From contig NW_006921532.1 of NCBI RefSeq assembly GCF_000340215.1, positions 5,554,573 through 5,618,572 on the forward strand: DNA of 64,000 nucleotides, in the 5' to 3' direction. Positions 21,260 to 32,972 of the stretch are shown piece by piece. Origin of the DNA: Pseudocercospora fijiensis CIRAD86 (lineage: Eukaryota > Ascomycota > Dothideomycetes > Mycosphaerellales > Mycosphaerellaceae). Both the position numbers and the translations under genes were made by a program. Positions within the stretch are counted from its first letter, which is position 1. Each line of letters starts with the position of its first letter. The notes under the pieces are model-generated. The model was not told the origin of the DNA. It was given only the letters and a program-made list of their open reading frames with translations, and ran no database searches.

Positions 21260-24160
21260 ATGCCTACTAACGAGTCTAGTAAGCAGAGGCGCTAACGCCG
21301 CGAGGCCGAGAAGAAAGAGCGCTAGAAAGCCGCTAGACTCGCACGACAAGAGCTAAACTAGGCGCTATTGCTAGGCCGCGTAGCCGTATCTCGTACGCGC
21401 CCGAATTTCGGTGTACTACCTACCTAGCTGCCTTAACTATACTCCGAACTGCCGCGCCATTTCCGCCGTAGAATCGAGAAGATGCCCTAAGAATCTATAG
21501 CTCGCATTTAAGAGTTAGTATAGTAGGTAGGCTAATTCAAAGAGACTGTCTAGTTCTAGAGAGAGATTATCGAGAAGGGCCTAACTAAGATCCTCGACCT
21601 TAAGCATCCTAGTGCAGGATACGTACCGACATTGCTACAGGTTGCAGTGCTATATACATTGATTTATAGCTAGAACGACGTACTGTTTATCGCCCGTACT
21701 AGGGAGGGCAAGAGTCTACTATTCTAGGGCTATACACTATTAACTAGTAAGATCGTAATCTAGTGCACACTACTCAATCGTCTCGGTGCAGAGTAGGCGG
21801 CAGCTATAGAGCGTATAGCTAGCTCGTTAAACGGCCTACTTCATGCTATATACATATCTGCAGAATCTAAGAAAATCGATCCTAGAATGTTTAACAATAT
21901 CCTTAAAGGCCGTATTTAGTATATCCTTCTTAGTCTAGAGCAGATAGCCTCTCCTTAGTTCCTAGCCTTACTAAACGATCTAAAGGTCCGCAAGAAGGTT
22001 AGCCTTATCGTCTTCGATAAGTGTTACTTAGTGTACAAATAGGGCGAGCCTTCTAGTTTCCGGAACGAGTACTCTTAAGTCTACTAGGTACGCGACTATC
22101 TCCGTATCGACACTAATACCCTACTTACCTCCGCGACAATAGATGAAGAATGTATAGCGTACGTTAAGAAGTATATAAGTCTGCGGAAGGAAGGAGATAG
22201 TGCGTTCGAGACTAAGGTTATCCGTAGTAGTATCGATCGGCTAGAGGTAATATATATTATCAAGTTCATCCTAAATAAGCACCTAGGCGACTACGATATG
22301 CTATATGTCGTTGTTGACAATGCTATCGTATACCTAGCTGCCGAGGAAGATAGCGAAGAAGTAAGCGTTACAGCTAGAGCGGCTACTCCTTAGAATATGC
22401 GGAAGTCTCTAGTTTTTATCGATAGTCGAGGCTATATTAACGACTTTATCGACATTGCCCGCAATTAGTTGATCTATAAGACTAAGGATAACCTAGACCT
22501 AACGAAGCGATACTAGTATAGTCTAGGTCCTAGCGTTAATGTAACTCGCACTATCTCGTTCTATACTACGTATATACCGAAGCTAGATTAGGACGATCGA
22601 TACGATAAGTACTACAAACTAGACTCCGATATTCGATGTATAGCAGCGACTATAGCTGCTAGTATCGGACTAGATGTTCTAGATATTGTCGATATATACT
22701 AGTAGAAATTTAACATTACTAGAGATCCCGGAGATCTTTAATAGCGCCTAGGTCGTATCGCCCGCCTCTATATATTAATTACAAAGGAGGGCTTCTTCGA
22801 TAAGCTACACTTCTATCGTCTACGAGCATTTATCTTTATTCTATATTATGCTAGAGACTAGTTCAAATTGATGCCTCCGGACGCTAGCATACTGTCTATT
22901 CTTCTATTAGAGTACGCGGATCGTAGCGGTAGCGGTCGAGGTCGTAGTCGCGGTCGTAGTCGCGGTCGCGGTCGCGGTCGCGGTCGCAGTCGTAGTCGTA
23001 GTAGCTATACCGCTAGACCTAGTAGACTGCGCTAAGAGCTTCCTAGTAAGGATGTTAACGGTACTTCTAACTAAGAAGATGATATACGTAGTAAAGCCGG
23101 GATAGATGCGAGTAGCGATACTCCCTCTAGAGTTACTACTAGCAATAAGGGCAAAGGCAAAGCAGGCGAGTATTGGAACTCGAAAGAGCTAGAAGCCCGT
23201 AAGAAGATCCCGAAGATCTTTATAGGCGCCTTTAATAACTACCTTAAGATCCTAGGTAAGTGTTTACGGATCTATTACTTATTGCCGTTGCTAATACTAT
23301 AGGCCGCTGCTATCGCGTCGTAATAAACGAGCACTACGGAGAGTATCTATCGTAGTATCTATATCTACTTAGAAAAGTCGCCGATAAGGACTATTGCAAT
23401 TTCTATAACCCTAACCTAATAGGCAAACTTCCTAAGCCTCCAATTAAGCGCGTTAAGCCAATTAACCTACTAGGCGCTAGTAGTAGGCCCAGCTACGCGC
23501 TTCTATATATTAAGAAGTAGTGCTCGGAGAAAATCGATACGACGCATCTACGTAAGAACTAGTTATTCCGCATTCTAGGCAGTTTGTATATGCTAGACAG
23601 ACTGCTATAGTCTATATCGGACGTATATATACTTGCTCGATCGTATAAAGCTTAGGACGAGCACGTTAGCTTCAATATAGACAAGCTAATAAGGGCTACG
23701 CCTAGTCTAGAGGACTAGCAGCACTAAGACGATCTTAAGGAGTTGCTCGGTATCTTAATTAGCATTGCCGAGAAGGTATACGCCGACTAGGAGGCAGCGA
23801 AGGCTTAGAAGAAGGCTAAACAGGACGCTACTTAGAAGAAGAAGGAAGAAGCCGCCGCCGCTACCGAGGGACATAGCGAATAAGGCGTAGTAGCAGCCGA
23901 GTTAGTTATTGTACCTAACAGTCTAGAACAGATAGCACAAGCGCGGCGGAATCTAGACTAGTCTCTGCGTCGATCTGCCTTTACTAATACCGTTCGCTAA
24001 TCTAGTATCTAGCTTATAGGCGCTCTATCGTTAGGCGCGGCTCCTAGCAGAGGTAACTCTAGTAATTCTGATTCAGATCAGCCTACTGTATAGAGTAGTG
24101 CTCGACCACCGAAGAGGCAGAGGGGACGCCGTAGTCGTGCTACTACTATTTAGTCTTAAG
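21260..24160 (+). pseudogene. RIP-decayed RecQ-like superfamily-2 helicase (copy 1)
   Basis: From an ATG at 21260 one frame continues for about 2.9 kb, interrupted by TAG/TAA codons and apparently not by frameshifts. Helicase motifs can be read: a Walker A-like T-R-E-G-K-S-L near 21700, V-F-D-K-C-Y-L near 22010 in place of D-E-x-H (E to K by G-to-A), T-S-A-T-I near 22125, K-V-I-R-S-S-I-D-R near 22215, and Q-R-L-G-R-I-A-R near 22740. An Arg/Gly/Ser repeat follows at 22920-23010, then a charged C-terminal region. Telomere-linked fungal helicases are also RecQ-like, but nothing else here is subtelomeric. The same motif set occurs in the copy-2 helicase. Family call by eye only. Confidence 0.65.
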
Positions 24161-24230
24161 CTTAACTAGGTTCTTCGGAAGCGGGATCTTCTGCCGCTAA
24201 ATTAAAACGCCACCTAAACCCGGTTATCCA

Positions 24231-25166
24231 NNNNNNNNNNNNNNNNNNNNNNNNNNNNNNNNNNNNNNNNNNNNNNNNNNNNNNNNNNNNNNNNNNNNNN
24301 NNNNNNNNNNNNNNNNNNNNNNNNNNNNNNNNNNNNNNNNNNNNNNNNNNNNNNNNNNNNNNNNNNNNNNNNNNNNNNNNNNNNNNNNNNNNNNNNNNNN
24401 NNNNNNNNNNNNNNNNNNNNNNNNNNNNNNNNNNNNNNNNNNNNNNNNNNNNNNNNNNNNNNNNNNNNNNNNNNNNNNNNNNNNNNNNNNNNNNNNNNNN
24501 NNNNNNNNNNNNNNNNNNNNNNNNNNNNNNNNNNNNNNNNNNNNNNNNNNNNNNNNNNNNNNNNNNNNNNNNNNNNNNNNNNNNNNNNNNNNNNNNNNNN
24601 NNNNNNNNNNNNNNNNNNNNNNNNNNNNNNNNNNNNNNNNNNNNNNNNNNNNNNNNNNNNNNNNNNNNNNNNNNNNNNNNNNNNNNNNNNNNNNNNNNNN
24701 NNNNNNNNNNNNNNNNNNNNNNNNNNNNNNNNNNNNNNNNNNNNNNNNNNNNNNNNNNNNNNNNNNNNNNNNNNNNNNNNNNNNNNNNNNNNNNNNNNNN
24801 NNNNNNNNNNNNNNNNNNNNNNNNNNNNNNNNNNNNNNNNNNNNNNNNNNNNNNNNNNNNNNNNNNNNNNNNNNNNNNNNNNNNNNNNNNNNNNNNNNNN
24901 NNNNNNNNNNNNNNNNNNNNNNNNNNNNNNNNNNNNNNNNNNNNNNNNNNNNNNNNNNNNNNNNNNNNNNNNNNNNNNNNNNNNNNNNNNNNNNNNNNNN
25001 NNNNNNNNNNNNNNNNNNNNNNNNNNNNNNNNNNNNNNNNNNNNNNNNNNNNNNNNNNNNNNNNNNNNNNNNNNNNNNNNNNNNNNNNNNNNNNNNNNNN
25101 NNNNNNNNNNNNNNNNNNNNNNNNNNNNNNNNNNNNNNNNNNNNNNNNNNNNNNNNNNNNNNNNNN
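24231..25166. other. Assembly gap (936 N)
   Basis: Run of undetermined bases inside the nested element. Any protein read across it is an artefact. The true gap length may differ. Confidence 0.99.
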
Positions 25167-25231
25167 CATCGGCGAAAACGCTGGCTCTGTTATATTAACT
25201 AGATTCGAACTGAATCGGGATCTAACTAACT

Positions 25232-26012
25232 ATACGTCACGCCGACCTAACTAGATGCGCCTATGTTATCCTATAAAGAATCTAAACGTAGGAAGCCTAT
25301 AGCAATAGACAAGAAGACTATCTACTAAGGAGTCGCCTAACAGCAATGCTACGAACCTATCTACTTAGTAGGAGAGTGCTCTATTAGGTCGCTACTTTGT
25401 CGGTATACCTCGCTAAAGAGTTTCTACCGACAAAGTCAAACCCTTAGCTGCTTTATAGGTATACCTTACTAAAGAGTTTTTACCTCCGCCAATCTATATC
25501 CGAGACCTCTACAGTTTGCACTGCGATCTAATAAGAACCAATGCTTATTCGGTTAAGTGCGCGGTCGGCGCCCGTTAAGCTATAGTACACCTACTCGCTA
25601 GGAGAGTCGCCTTCGCAACGTCTTACGTCGGCAAAGCCTATCGGAGACTAAAGAAGGACTAAACAAACTCTACCTATCGAGGAACCTCGACTATTTAATA
25701 AGCGGCTCTGTCGGTAGCAAGCCGCAGAACTAGCGAGGAATGGTATTAATCGCTATAAAGCTACCTATATACGACAAAGAGGTATCGACACTATTGCTAT
25801 AGAAAGCCGATAGCTAGTGTATTACTAGGGGTGTTAGTATATTAGTATATAGAAGAAGAAGAAGAAGTTAAGGTTAGAAAGCGGAGGTCGATATGCTACG
25901 CCGCGTAGGTAAGGTTTGCCTCTACTAATAGCATTGCACTATTGCGATAATAGTAAGGCGACAATAACGGCTATATATTACCGCACCTGCGAGGCAAATA
26001 CATAAATGCCTA
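25232..26012 (+). repeat. Inter-gene repeat block shared by both helicase/DUF6589 modules (copy 1)
   Basis: The block is the reverse complement of about 53222-54131. Several segments match closely, for example around 25232-25300 with 54060-54130, and 25850-25970 with 53280-53400. It contains short repeats built on GGTATACCT and CTAAAGAGTTT. It lies between the 3' ends of the helicase and DUF6589 genes in both modules and shows no coding capacity. Confidence 0.75.
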
Positions 26013-26099
26013 AGGCTATCAATCTAGAGCTATATAATAGACGATACTAGCATATCGAGCAATTGGCGCTATTAATCAAAGAAGTAGAAACTATTCTCG

Positions 26100-29060
26100 T
26101 CGTCTATTGTTCTAGTATCTCCCTTCTAGTATAGTATCCTAAGGAAGCCCTCCCTATATACATTTAAGGATCTCTAGTTTAGAAGTTACTGCTACCTTTA
26201 ACGCTAAATGCATCACCTATCCCTCTAAGCAGACTAATACTAGTATTAGTACTAGTACTAGTAAGGTCTAGAGTCTTAACATTCTTAACAATTCGAGCGA
26301 AGCTATCTACTATATCGACCTACGTATTATCTCGCTCTAGATTAAGGACAGCATCCTTAGCTAGACTAAGATCAACACCTTTACTAAATCGCGTAGCGGC
26401 ATCTAGACCCTCTAACACATTAGCCCGCAATACTGTCGAGCGACCTCGCGTATATCGCTTATTTGCCGCATTAAATATATCGACTACAGATAGTATTAAG
26501 TCTGCGCCGAGCTCGTAGATATTGTCCGAGAGTGCGAAGCTTCCGTACTACTATCTAGTAAAGCCATCGACGCGAATCTTGTCTGAGCGATTGAATACAC
26601 TTATACTGATATCCTTCTCGGTACGATAGCTCGTACGCTAGACGCCTAAGCTTTCCTTAAATATACCTTTAATAAGACGAGAAGACTTACGGTTTATAGC
26701 AACCTTCTCGAATACGGTAGGGAGGTCGTAAGTCGAGTTACCGAGGCGGGCATAGTCTTCTAAGAGATTATAGTTATAGAGCTCAATTATCTTATTAGCA
26801 CTAATAGCATAGCCCTTCTTACTAGATAGATTGACGTATACGGTGCTAAGAATAGCCTTCTGTAGTTTAGGTGTACTATCTTCATTTAGGAGGTGATGCA
26901 TATATACTATTAGTCGACTATAATTAGCCTAGCTAGCGCTAATAAAGTATAGAACTATATAATTAATACATCGGCGGATATAACCGACGTCCTCTATTCG
27001 TACTACGTAACGAAGCCGAAAGAAGAGGGAGGCCTCCTTTAGCATTCTGTATATCGACGTAAAGGCTATATCTAGACCGACTAGTAGACCGACTAGTAGA
27101 CCGACTAGTAGATCTATAGCGCCCTCGTCGATAGTCGGCGGATGTTGCATACTATCCTAGGCCTCCGGTAAGAAGACTAGCTATCGGATCTGCTTTAAGA
27201 TGTCGAGGTAGTTAGAGGCAGTTACCTTATCCTTAATAGCCTACTTAACAACCTTATACCGAGTCTCCTCTCCCCTCGATAGATCTATTATATCCTCGGC
27301 AATAATCTGTCGGTCGACAAGGATTTAATAGAAGATCGCGATAATGCGGGCGTTGAAGGTACGCTTTAATAGGCTCTATATACGGAAGAACTTAGGGGAC
27401 TTAGGATTGACCTCCTTTATACCCTAGAAATCGACATCCGATAGCAAGGAAGCAGAGATATTAAGCTTCTTACCGGCCTTGTTCTTTTGCTAATTAGTAC
27501 GGAAGACAGTAAAGTAGAGGTTTATAAAGGTATGCATTATCGCAGGCACACTAATAATATGCTGCTTTCTGTTATATAGAGCCTTATTCTCGACACTACC
27601 GAAGACTATATAGAGCATCCGTTCTACCGTAAGCTAGTCGCCGATGTAGAGGATTAGCCGCTTAGCGAATATCGGGTCTTCTAGCTAAAGGCCAAGGTTA
27701 GTCTAATACAGATTATTATGTACTAGGATCGTGCCCTTATTAGAGATTTCATTATTCTAGGATAGCGGCATTAATAGGATCGGAGTCTTGCCCTTAAAGC
27801 TATATTCGATCTCTAGGAAGACTAGAAACTTAAGCGGCTTACTATTATTATCTTTAGCACCCTTAAAGATGGATTTGATCGCATCGCCGAAGACATATAA
27901 GATAGCCTCGTAGATTTAGAATAACTCGACTAGCTTGATAGTATTATCCTTATTAATGTTGTCGATAATAGCTTAGGTAATAACGGGCTTCGAACGATTA
28001 TATATGTCCTACGTTAAGCCGCCTTCTAGGAAGTCTTCGTATAAGGCTATATACGAGTTAGTAATGTTAACCTGCTCGTTGTTATTAGCGATATCCGGAT
28101 CCTTCTTCTTAGACTGTCGATTGAAGTTGTCGTAGCAGATCTACTAGATAAACAGTATAGCCTATTCCTTGATCTTTAGTCGCTAGGTATCGGCATTCTT
28201 CTTAATTAGAGTCTAGATTGTCTTGTACGACGGAATAAGACCTATACTATAGAAGACGTCGACAATATGTACTAGTAGGTTGCTAACGCATACTAGAAGG
28301 AGACTAAGAGACTTTAGCAACTAAGAAGCCCGCTTTATAGCTATTAAGTACACTACGATATACGTAAGTATACAGATACGCTTAGGTATTATGTCGCGCT
28401 TGTCTTCGAAGGAAGAAGCTCGCTGCTTTGTATCCTAGCGGGTATTAGGCAGTATGAAGTCCTCGAGCAACCGATACTAGTTTAGAGTAGTAGTTCTAAT
28501 TACCTTATATATCTCCTATAGGCTACGGGCTAGGGCTAGGCTCTCCTCTGGCTTGTATACATTAAAGAACTTCTTGCCGATTAGGTTCTTTACCTCGTTG
28601 CGGAGCTCAACCGCGCTAATAAGGTTCTCCTTTAGCTAGAGGTCCTATATAGCATAGATGCGTTTCCGGAATGTCTTAGTACTACCTTTCCTACCCTAGA
28701 TATATAATATCTCCTTAAATTTGATGCCGAGCTTGCGCATATGTGCTATTACATCCTTATACTTCTCCTTCTTAGTTATCTTCGGACGGCGCTAACTATT
28801 AGCATCTAGCTTAGGATCTTTAGCCTCGTTATTATCTATCTCTTCGAGGCCGCGAGTACCTAGTTGCTAGGTAGGTATATCGTTATTATTAGATGCGTTG
28901 CTAGCTCGATTCTCTTGCTTAATCTCGCCCTTACTCTAGCTCTCTTTATTAGTATCGGCATCCTCGTCCTTAGTTATATTATCGTCTTCCGGTAGCGGTG
29001 CATAGTTAATTGCCTTCTTCGCTTATCGAGTAGGTCTCGCCTATCGACGTATCTTAGACT
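26100..29060 (-). pseudogene. RIP-decayed DUF6589-family gene (copy 1)
   Basis: Minus-strand frames read as one protein interrupted by stops. Recognisable segments are Y-D-N-F-N near 28125, Y-I-G-D-x-L-T-V-E-R-M near 27640 (the L-x-G-D-Q-L-T motif of DUF6589), and a C-terminal region with Y-I-R-R-C-I-N-Y-I-V-L, V-N-L-S-S-K-K-G and G-N-S-T-Y-D (26700-27000). The last part corresponds segment by segment to the protein at 48735-52346. Two stretches at 26638-26901 and 26929-27150 remain open. DUF6589 proteins are common in fungal repeats and have no established function. The N-terminal limit is uncertain. Confidence 0.6.
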
Positions 29061-30351
29061 CGTGCTTACGACCTTCTTCTAGTTACGGAGCCTCGGAGTT
29101 GTAATAGTCGCTTATCTAGTACTTACGCTAGCGATAACGAGCTCGATCGATAACTAGGACAGATAGGCCTAATCGAATTAGATCTAATCCCTCGCCTAGT
29201 AGAGGAAGATCCGATAGTGTCTCTTCTATTTTATCGTTATTATCCTCTAGCTTATCTTCTATACCGATATCTTCTTCCTAGCCGCGGCGGTTAAGATCCG
29301 AAGTGTTAGCAATGCTAGTAAGATTAGAAGAGCCTAGATCTTAGCCTTAGCGCTAGTCGTTTAAAGTAAACTCGGTTAGGTCGGAGTCTACTATTGTTAG
29401 CTAGCTACGCTAGTCGATCTTGAAGTCGCGTCTACTTTCGAGCTATATCTCGATAGGAACTAGTCGCTACTATACAAACTAAGAATCAAATGTATAAAGA
29501 AATACTTAGACTCGAAGCTCCGCGTGTCGGTTTAACTATTTAGAGTAGTCGATTTTAGCCGAAAGTAACTAGCGTCGGCTCGACGACTAGTACTTAATAC
29601 TAGTATACCGGGCGTAGATGTATATAGTAAGAAAGTCGATCGGAAGTACTTTCCGAAGGGCCTCGAGTTAGTTTAGTTAAAAATCGGAGAGATGTTTCTA
29701 GCGGCTTCTTCGGCTAAGCGATAGGATAGTAGTAATAAGAAGTCGTACGGAAATTCGGATAACGGGGCCTTAGTCGGAATAATTAGGACAAGGACCTCCG
29801 AGTGTTGTCTTATTGCGTAGCGATATGTTAAGAATCGATGTGTTTAGGTAGGCGGAAAGCTATAGAAGTAGGCTCGGCTTAATTAGTGTAACTTAACGTA
29901 TACACGTCGTAGAGACTTGATTTTTAGTTCGCTATATTCGGAAATAGCAGCGCTACAAGCTCTAAGTGTTGCTTTAGTCAATTTCGCGTGTCGCGTTGTG
30001 TTAGTATTTTAATAGCTGTAAGTACTAAGAAACAAGACGGTTTAGCTTTAGGCCTTTAGGCAAAGGATTAGGTAGAGTGGTGTGTGATTGGTTGCTCGGA
30101 AGTCGGCAAATGAACCCTAAATTATGCTATCACGTGCAATTCGAACCAATTTACTAGCGCGGAACGTAATCCTTAATGCATAAAGGCCTAAACGGAGGTA
30201 GGGCCTTTGTTTGCTTTGTCTGTTCGACCTAAGAGTAGTCTAGTTTGTTCACCTGTTTCTGCTTACCTAATACCCCTGTTTGCTTCGCCAACAATGGCTA
30301 TTGTGTTTGGTTTGCTTCATTCTATAGCGATATATACGTACTGAGGGGGTG

Positions 30352-30480
30352 ACTTGGAGTGTGTGTCCAGGTATCAGGGTCCATCACGTGCCTGATGCCT
30401 AAGGCTGCAACTGCTGCACTTCATCTTCGGACTTCCAGATAGATTAGTCCTTCTTCCTAATTACATCAGTTACATCAAGT
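30352..30480 (+). repeat. 3' LTR (129 bp) with adjacent polypurine tract
   Basis: Partner of the 5' LTR. It is preceded by GAGGGGGTG (30343-30351) as polypurine tract and followed by the TCATG target duplication at 30481-30485. Confidence 0.92.
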
Positions 30481-31606
30481 TCATGATCTGGATCCACGGC
30501 GGCGGCCACACATCTGGAGGCTCAGCCTCACCCTACAAATACGGCGACCGCCTCGCGCGAGACCAAAATGTCATCGTAGTCTCCATGAACTATCGTCTCA
30601 ATATTTTCGGATCCCCGGGAGCTTCAATATTTTCGGATCCCCGGGAGCTTCAGCCTTGGATGGTCGAAATCTGAATCCAGGCTTAATGGACCAACGCAAA
30701 GCTGTCGAATGGGTATATACCAACATCCACGCCTTTGGCGGAGATGCCGAAAAAATGGTACTTTTCGGACAATCGGCCGGAGGTGGGAGTGTTGACATGT
30801 ATACATACGCCTACCCCAACGATCCACTCGTCAAAGGCTTCATCGCACAATCAGGCACAGCCTCGAACGGTGCAGTTCCCAACGGCTCGAACTTCACCTA
30901 CGTCGCCTCAAAGGTCGGTTGCGGCACCACCTCCTCCGCAGACGAAGAGTTCCAATGCATGCAGAAAGCCAACGCAACCGCCCTCATCCAAGTCTACAAC
31001 ACCTACCACGCGCCCCTCAACCATGGAAAACCTCTAAGTTTCAGCACGGCCGCAGACAACCAAACCCGCTTCTCCAACTACACAAACCTCCAAACCCGAG
31101 GCCTCTTCGCAAAACGTCCGATCATCTATAGTACAATGAACAACGAAGGCGCCTCTCTCGCAACTTACATCCCGGGCTCCGAACCCAACGAAACCGCCGT
31201 CGCCATCACCAACGCAGGCACCACCTGCTCCGCCAACCAAGCCGCACTCGCAAAATCTTCCCACGGAGTCCCAACATTTCGGATCCGATATTTTGGCGAA
31301 TGGCCGAATTTGAATCCTTTGGAGTGGCTGGGTTCCTATCATTCGAGTGATCTTCCTATGATTTTTGGGACGAGTGATTTGCGCGGAGCTGATACGGAGT
31401 TGGAGAAGGGGATGAGGAGGGATTATCAGGGAGCTTGGGGGGCTTTTGCGAGGGATCCTGAGAGGGGGTTGGAGGGTTATGATGGTGGGTGGCCGGAGTT
31501 TGAGGAGGGGAGTTTGAAAGTTGTGGAGTTGGGGAGGGAGGGGATTAGTGGGAAAGTTGTAAGGGAGGGGGATGCGGATTATGGGTTTGATTGTGGACAG
31601 AAATAG
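30481..31606 (+). pseudogene. Type-B carboxylesterase, 3' fragment with a 26-bp tandem duplication
   Basis: This is the continuation of the gene cut at 15371. It encodes I-W-I-H-G-G-G (oxyanion hole), the nucleophile motif F-G-Q-S-A-G-G (serine about 226 of the uninterrupted frame), N-N-E-G-A-S (likely acid residue) and G-S-Y-H-S-S-D-L-P (catalytic histidine), so a complete triad survives. A 26-bp segment at 30601-30626 is repeated at 30627-30652 and shifts the frame; with one unit the reading frame runs through to the stop at 31606 and the gene would encode about 502 residues. The C-terminal 100 codons are strongly G/T-rich. The fragment shows no RIP-type stops. Confidence 0.9.
30601..30652 (+). 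repeat. Perfect 26-bp tandem duplication
   Basis: Two adjacent identical 26-bp units, each containing GGATCCCCGGGAGCTTCA. 26 is not a multiple of three, so the duplication frameshifts the esterase. Confidence 0.97.
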
Positions 31607-31740
31607 TCGAGAAGGCGTCGAATTCGATTATGTATCGTCTTGAATCCTGTGGTCGATATTGGGGCAGTTTCTATCATCTCTGATTGATCGTATTTCTGAA
31701 TTCTCATGCAGTGACGTCCCAGTCGATTGATCTAGCAGCC

Positions 31741-32690
31741 TCAATCAATGCGGTCCCCCGCCCACAACTCAGGCTCATGTTGTGCACTGTCCTGTCGTCG
31801 AGGTGCATCCTGAGCAATCCCATCCACAATATCCTCAAGCCCAACCACCCCCGAACGCTTTCTCGCAGTATAAATATAAAGAATCGGATCCTGCAAATAA
31901 TCATTCCAATATTGCCGACACTCCTTCACAGTCTTCGTCTCCGAGAAAGGCACATGTCGAACCTGACAAAAGTACTTCTTCGGAATCTCATTGTGCCCAG
32001 CATAATAAGCACCAATCGCGAAAGATTTAAAGGTCATGGGCGGCTGAGATGTAATGTGATAATTGAAAAAAAACCCCATCGGCAAAACATTGGAAGTTGT
32101 CGAATCGGACTCCGTATCTATCCTCCACCGCCACGCTGGATCCGGGATGGTTTCGATTGGCGATCAGTCGCCCTTCGGGTTTCAGGTGCTTTGCACAGTT
32201 GTACCACATTCTCTCAAAGCCCTTTGGCGTCCGTTGCGTGGTCGAAAATGCCGTTGGCGATGACCCAGTCGTATTGCTTCAAGCCCAGATGATCGAGTGA
32301 CTTTGACACATCTGCCACGTGCCAGGTGATTTTGTTGCGGTTGATGGATTTTTCGTATTGTGTGCCATGGCCGATCATTTCGGCTGAGATATCGACTGCA
32401 TCGACGTGTCGAGCGCCGGCGTTGAGAGCGTCGCGCGCCCTGAGAGCGGTCCCTGTTCCGAGATCAAGCACATCCAGGCCGTTGAAGTCTTTGAAGCAGA
32501 TGCATATATCGAAGAGCTGCTGCTCGAGTTGGCCGAGAGAGGTCTTGCTGAACTGGTCGTAACTGTCAGCGTTCTCGGCATAATTCTTCACAAGAAGTGA
32601 GTTCGAAGTCATGTTCGAAGGCAGGGTGACATGAGCATGTTTGGAGGGGAGGTTCAATACCGCATCGTCTCTGTACCTGTCATGCCACAT
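31741..32690 (-). pseudogene. Class I SAM-dependent methyltransferase with two homopolymer frameshifts
   Basis: Three consecutive frames make up one methyltransferase. The first (to 32214) has motif I V-L-D-L-G-T-G-T-A and the acidic V-D-A-V-D-I-S after strand beta 2. The second (32027-32209) continues M-W-Y-N-C-A-K-H-L-K-P-E-G-R-L, a typical post-motif-III segment. The third (31741-32085) gives the C-terminus. The frame changes fall at a GGG run near 32215 and at an eight-T run (A8 on +, near 32062), each explained by one extra base. The start is either the ATG at 32690 or the one at 32612. The substrate is unknown; such small methyltransferases act on small metabolites. Sequencing error in homopolymers is an alternative to real decay. 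Confidence 0.75.
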
Positions 32691-32972
32691 CTTGGAAAGC
32701 TGGTCGATCTTGCCACGTGATGGTCAATTGAGCCAATCGATTCAATTCGGTTCCTGCAGCGGCCAACATCCTTCGAAGAGTTGGTATGTTTGCCCTAGAC
32801 CTCAGAAGCCGCCTTCCACGCTGTTGAGATTCGACTGCCTTTCCCAGCATACTAAGCTCCAAGAAGCAAGCGTTGCCTTGCCCAGCCCAAATGGCACCTG
32901 TCTCCGCGACATTGTTCGAGATGGGTCTACGAGATGACCTCTGGCCGCAGGCTCATACTCAGACCCATCGCG

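Larger units (their letters stand above)
20819..29060. mobile_element. Nested element, copy 1: RecQ-like helicase and DUF6589 protein, convergent
   Basis: Inside the copia element lies a unit with a helicase gene on + (about 21260-24160), a non-coding block that also occurs at 53.2-54.1 kb, and a DUF6589 gene on - (about 26100-29060). The outer limits are not defined; the left limit given is the 15-mer AGACAAACGCTATAC that also lies outside the helicase of copy 2. The N gap hides part of the middle. The same gene pair and orientation recur in copy 2, so I treat it as a mobile element rather than random debris. Confidence 0.55.
15372..30480 (+). mobile_element. Ty1/copia LTR retrotransposon inserted in a carboxylesterase gene, with a second element nested inside
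   Basis: The insertion is bounded by two 129-bp LTRs (15372-15500 and 30352-30480) and a 5-bp target duplication TCATG (15367-15371 and 30481-30485). Downstream of the 5' LTR is a primer-binding site; upstream of the 3' LTR is a purine tract. The coding region (about 15840-20385) has gag, protease, integrase, reverse transcriptase and RNase H in copia order. At 15.1 kb it is far longer than an ordinary copia element. The excess, about 20.7-30.1 kb, carries an unrelated helicase/DUF6589 module and an N gap, so I infer nesting. RIP has placed many TAG/TAA stops in every frame, so the copy cannot encode its own proteins. Confidence 0.9.

Noticed and set aside
21260..24160. Telomere-linked helicase (subtelomere marker)
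   Set aside because: The protein is RecQ-like, but it sits inside a copia element between housekeeping genes and no telomere array is nearby; better explained as part of the nested element.
24162..25169. 335-residue open frame on the minus strand
   Set aside because: It consists almost entirely of undetermined bases from the assembly gap.
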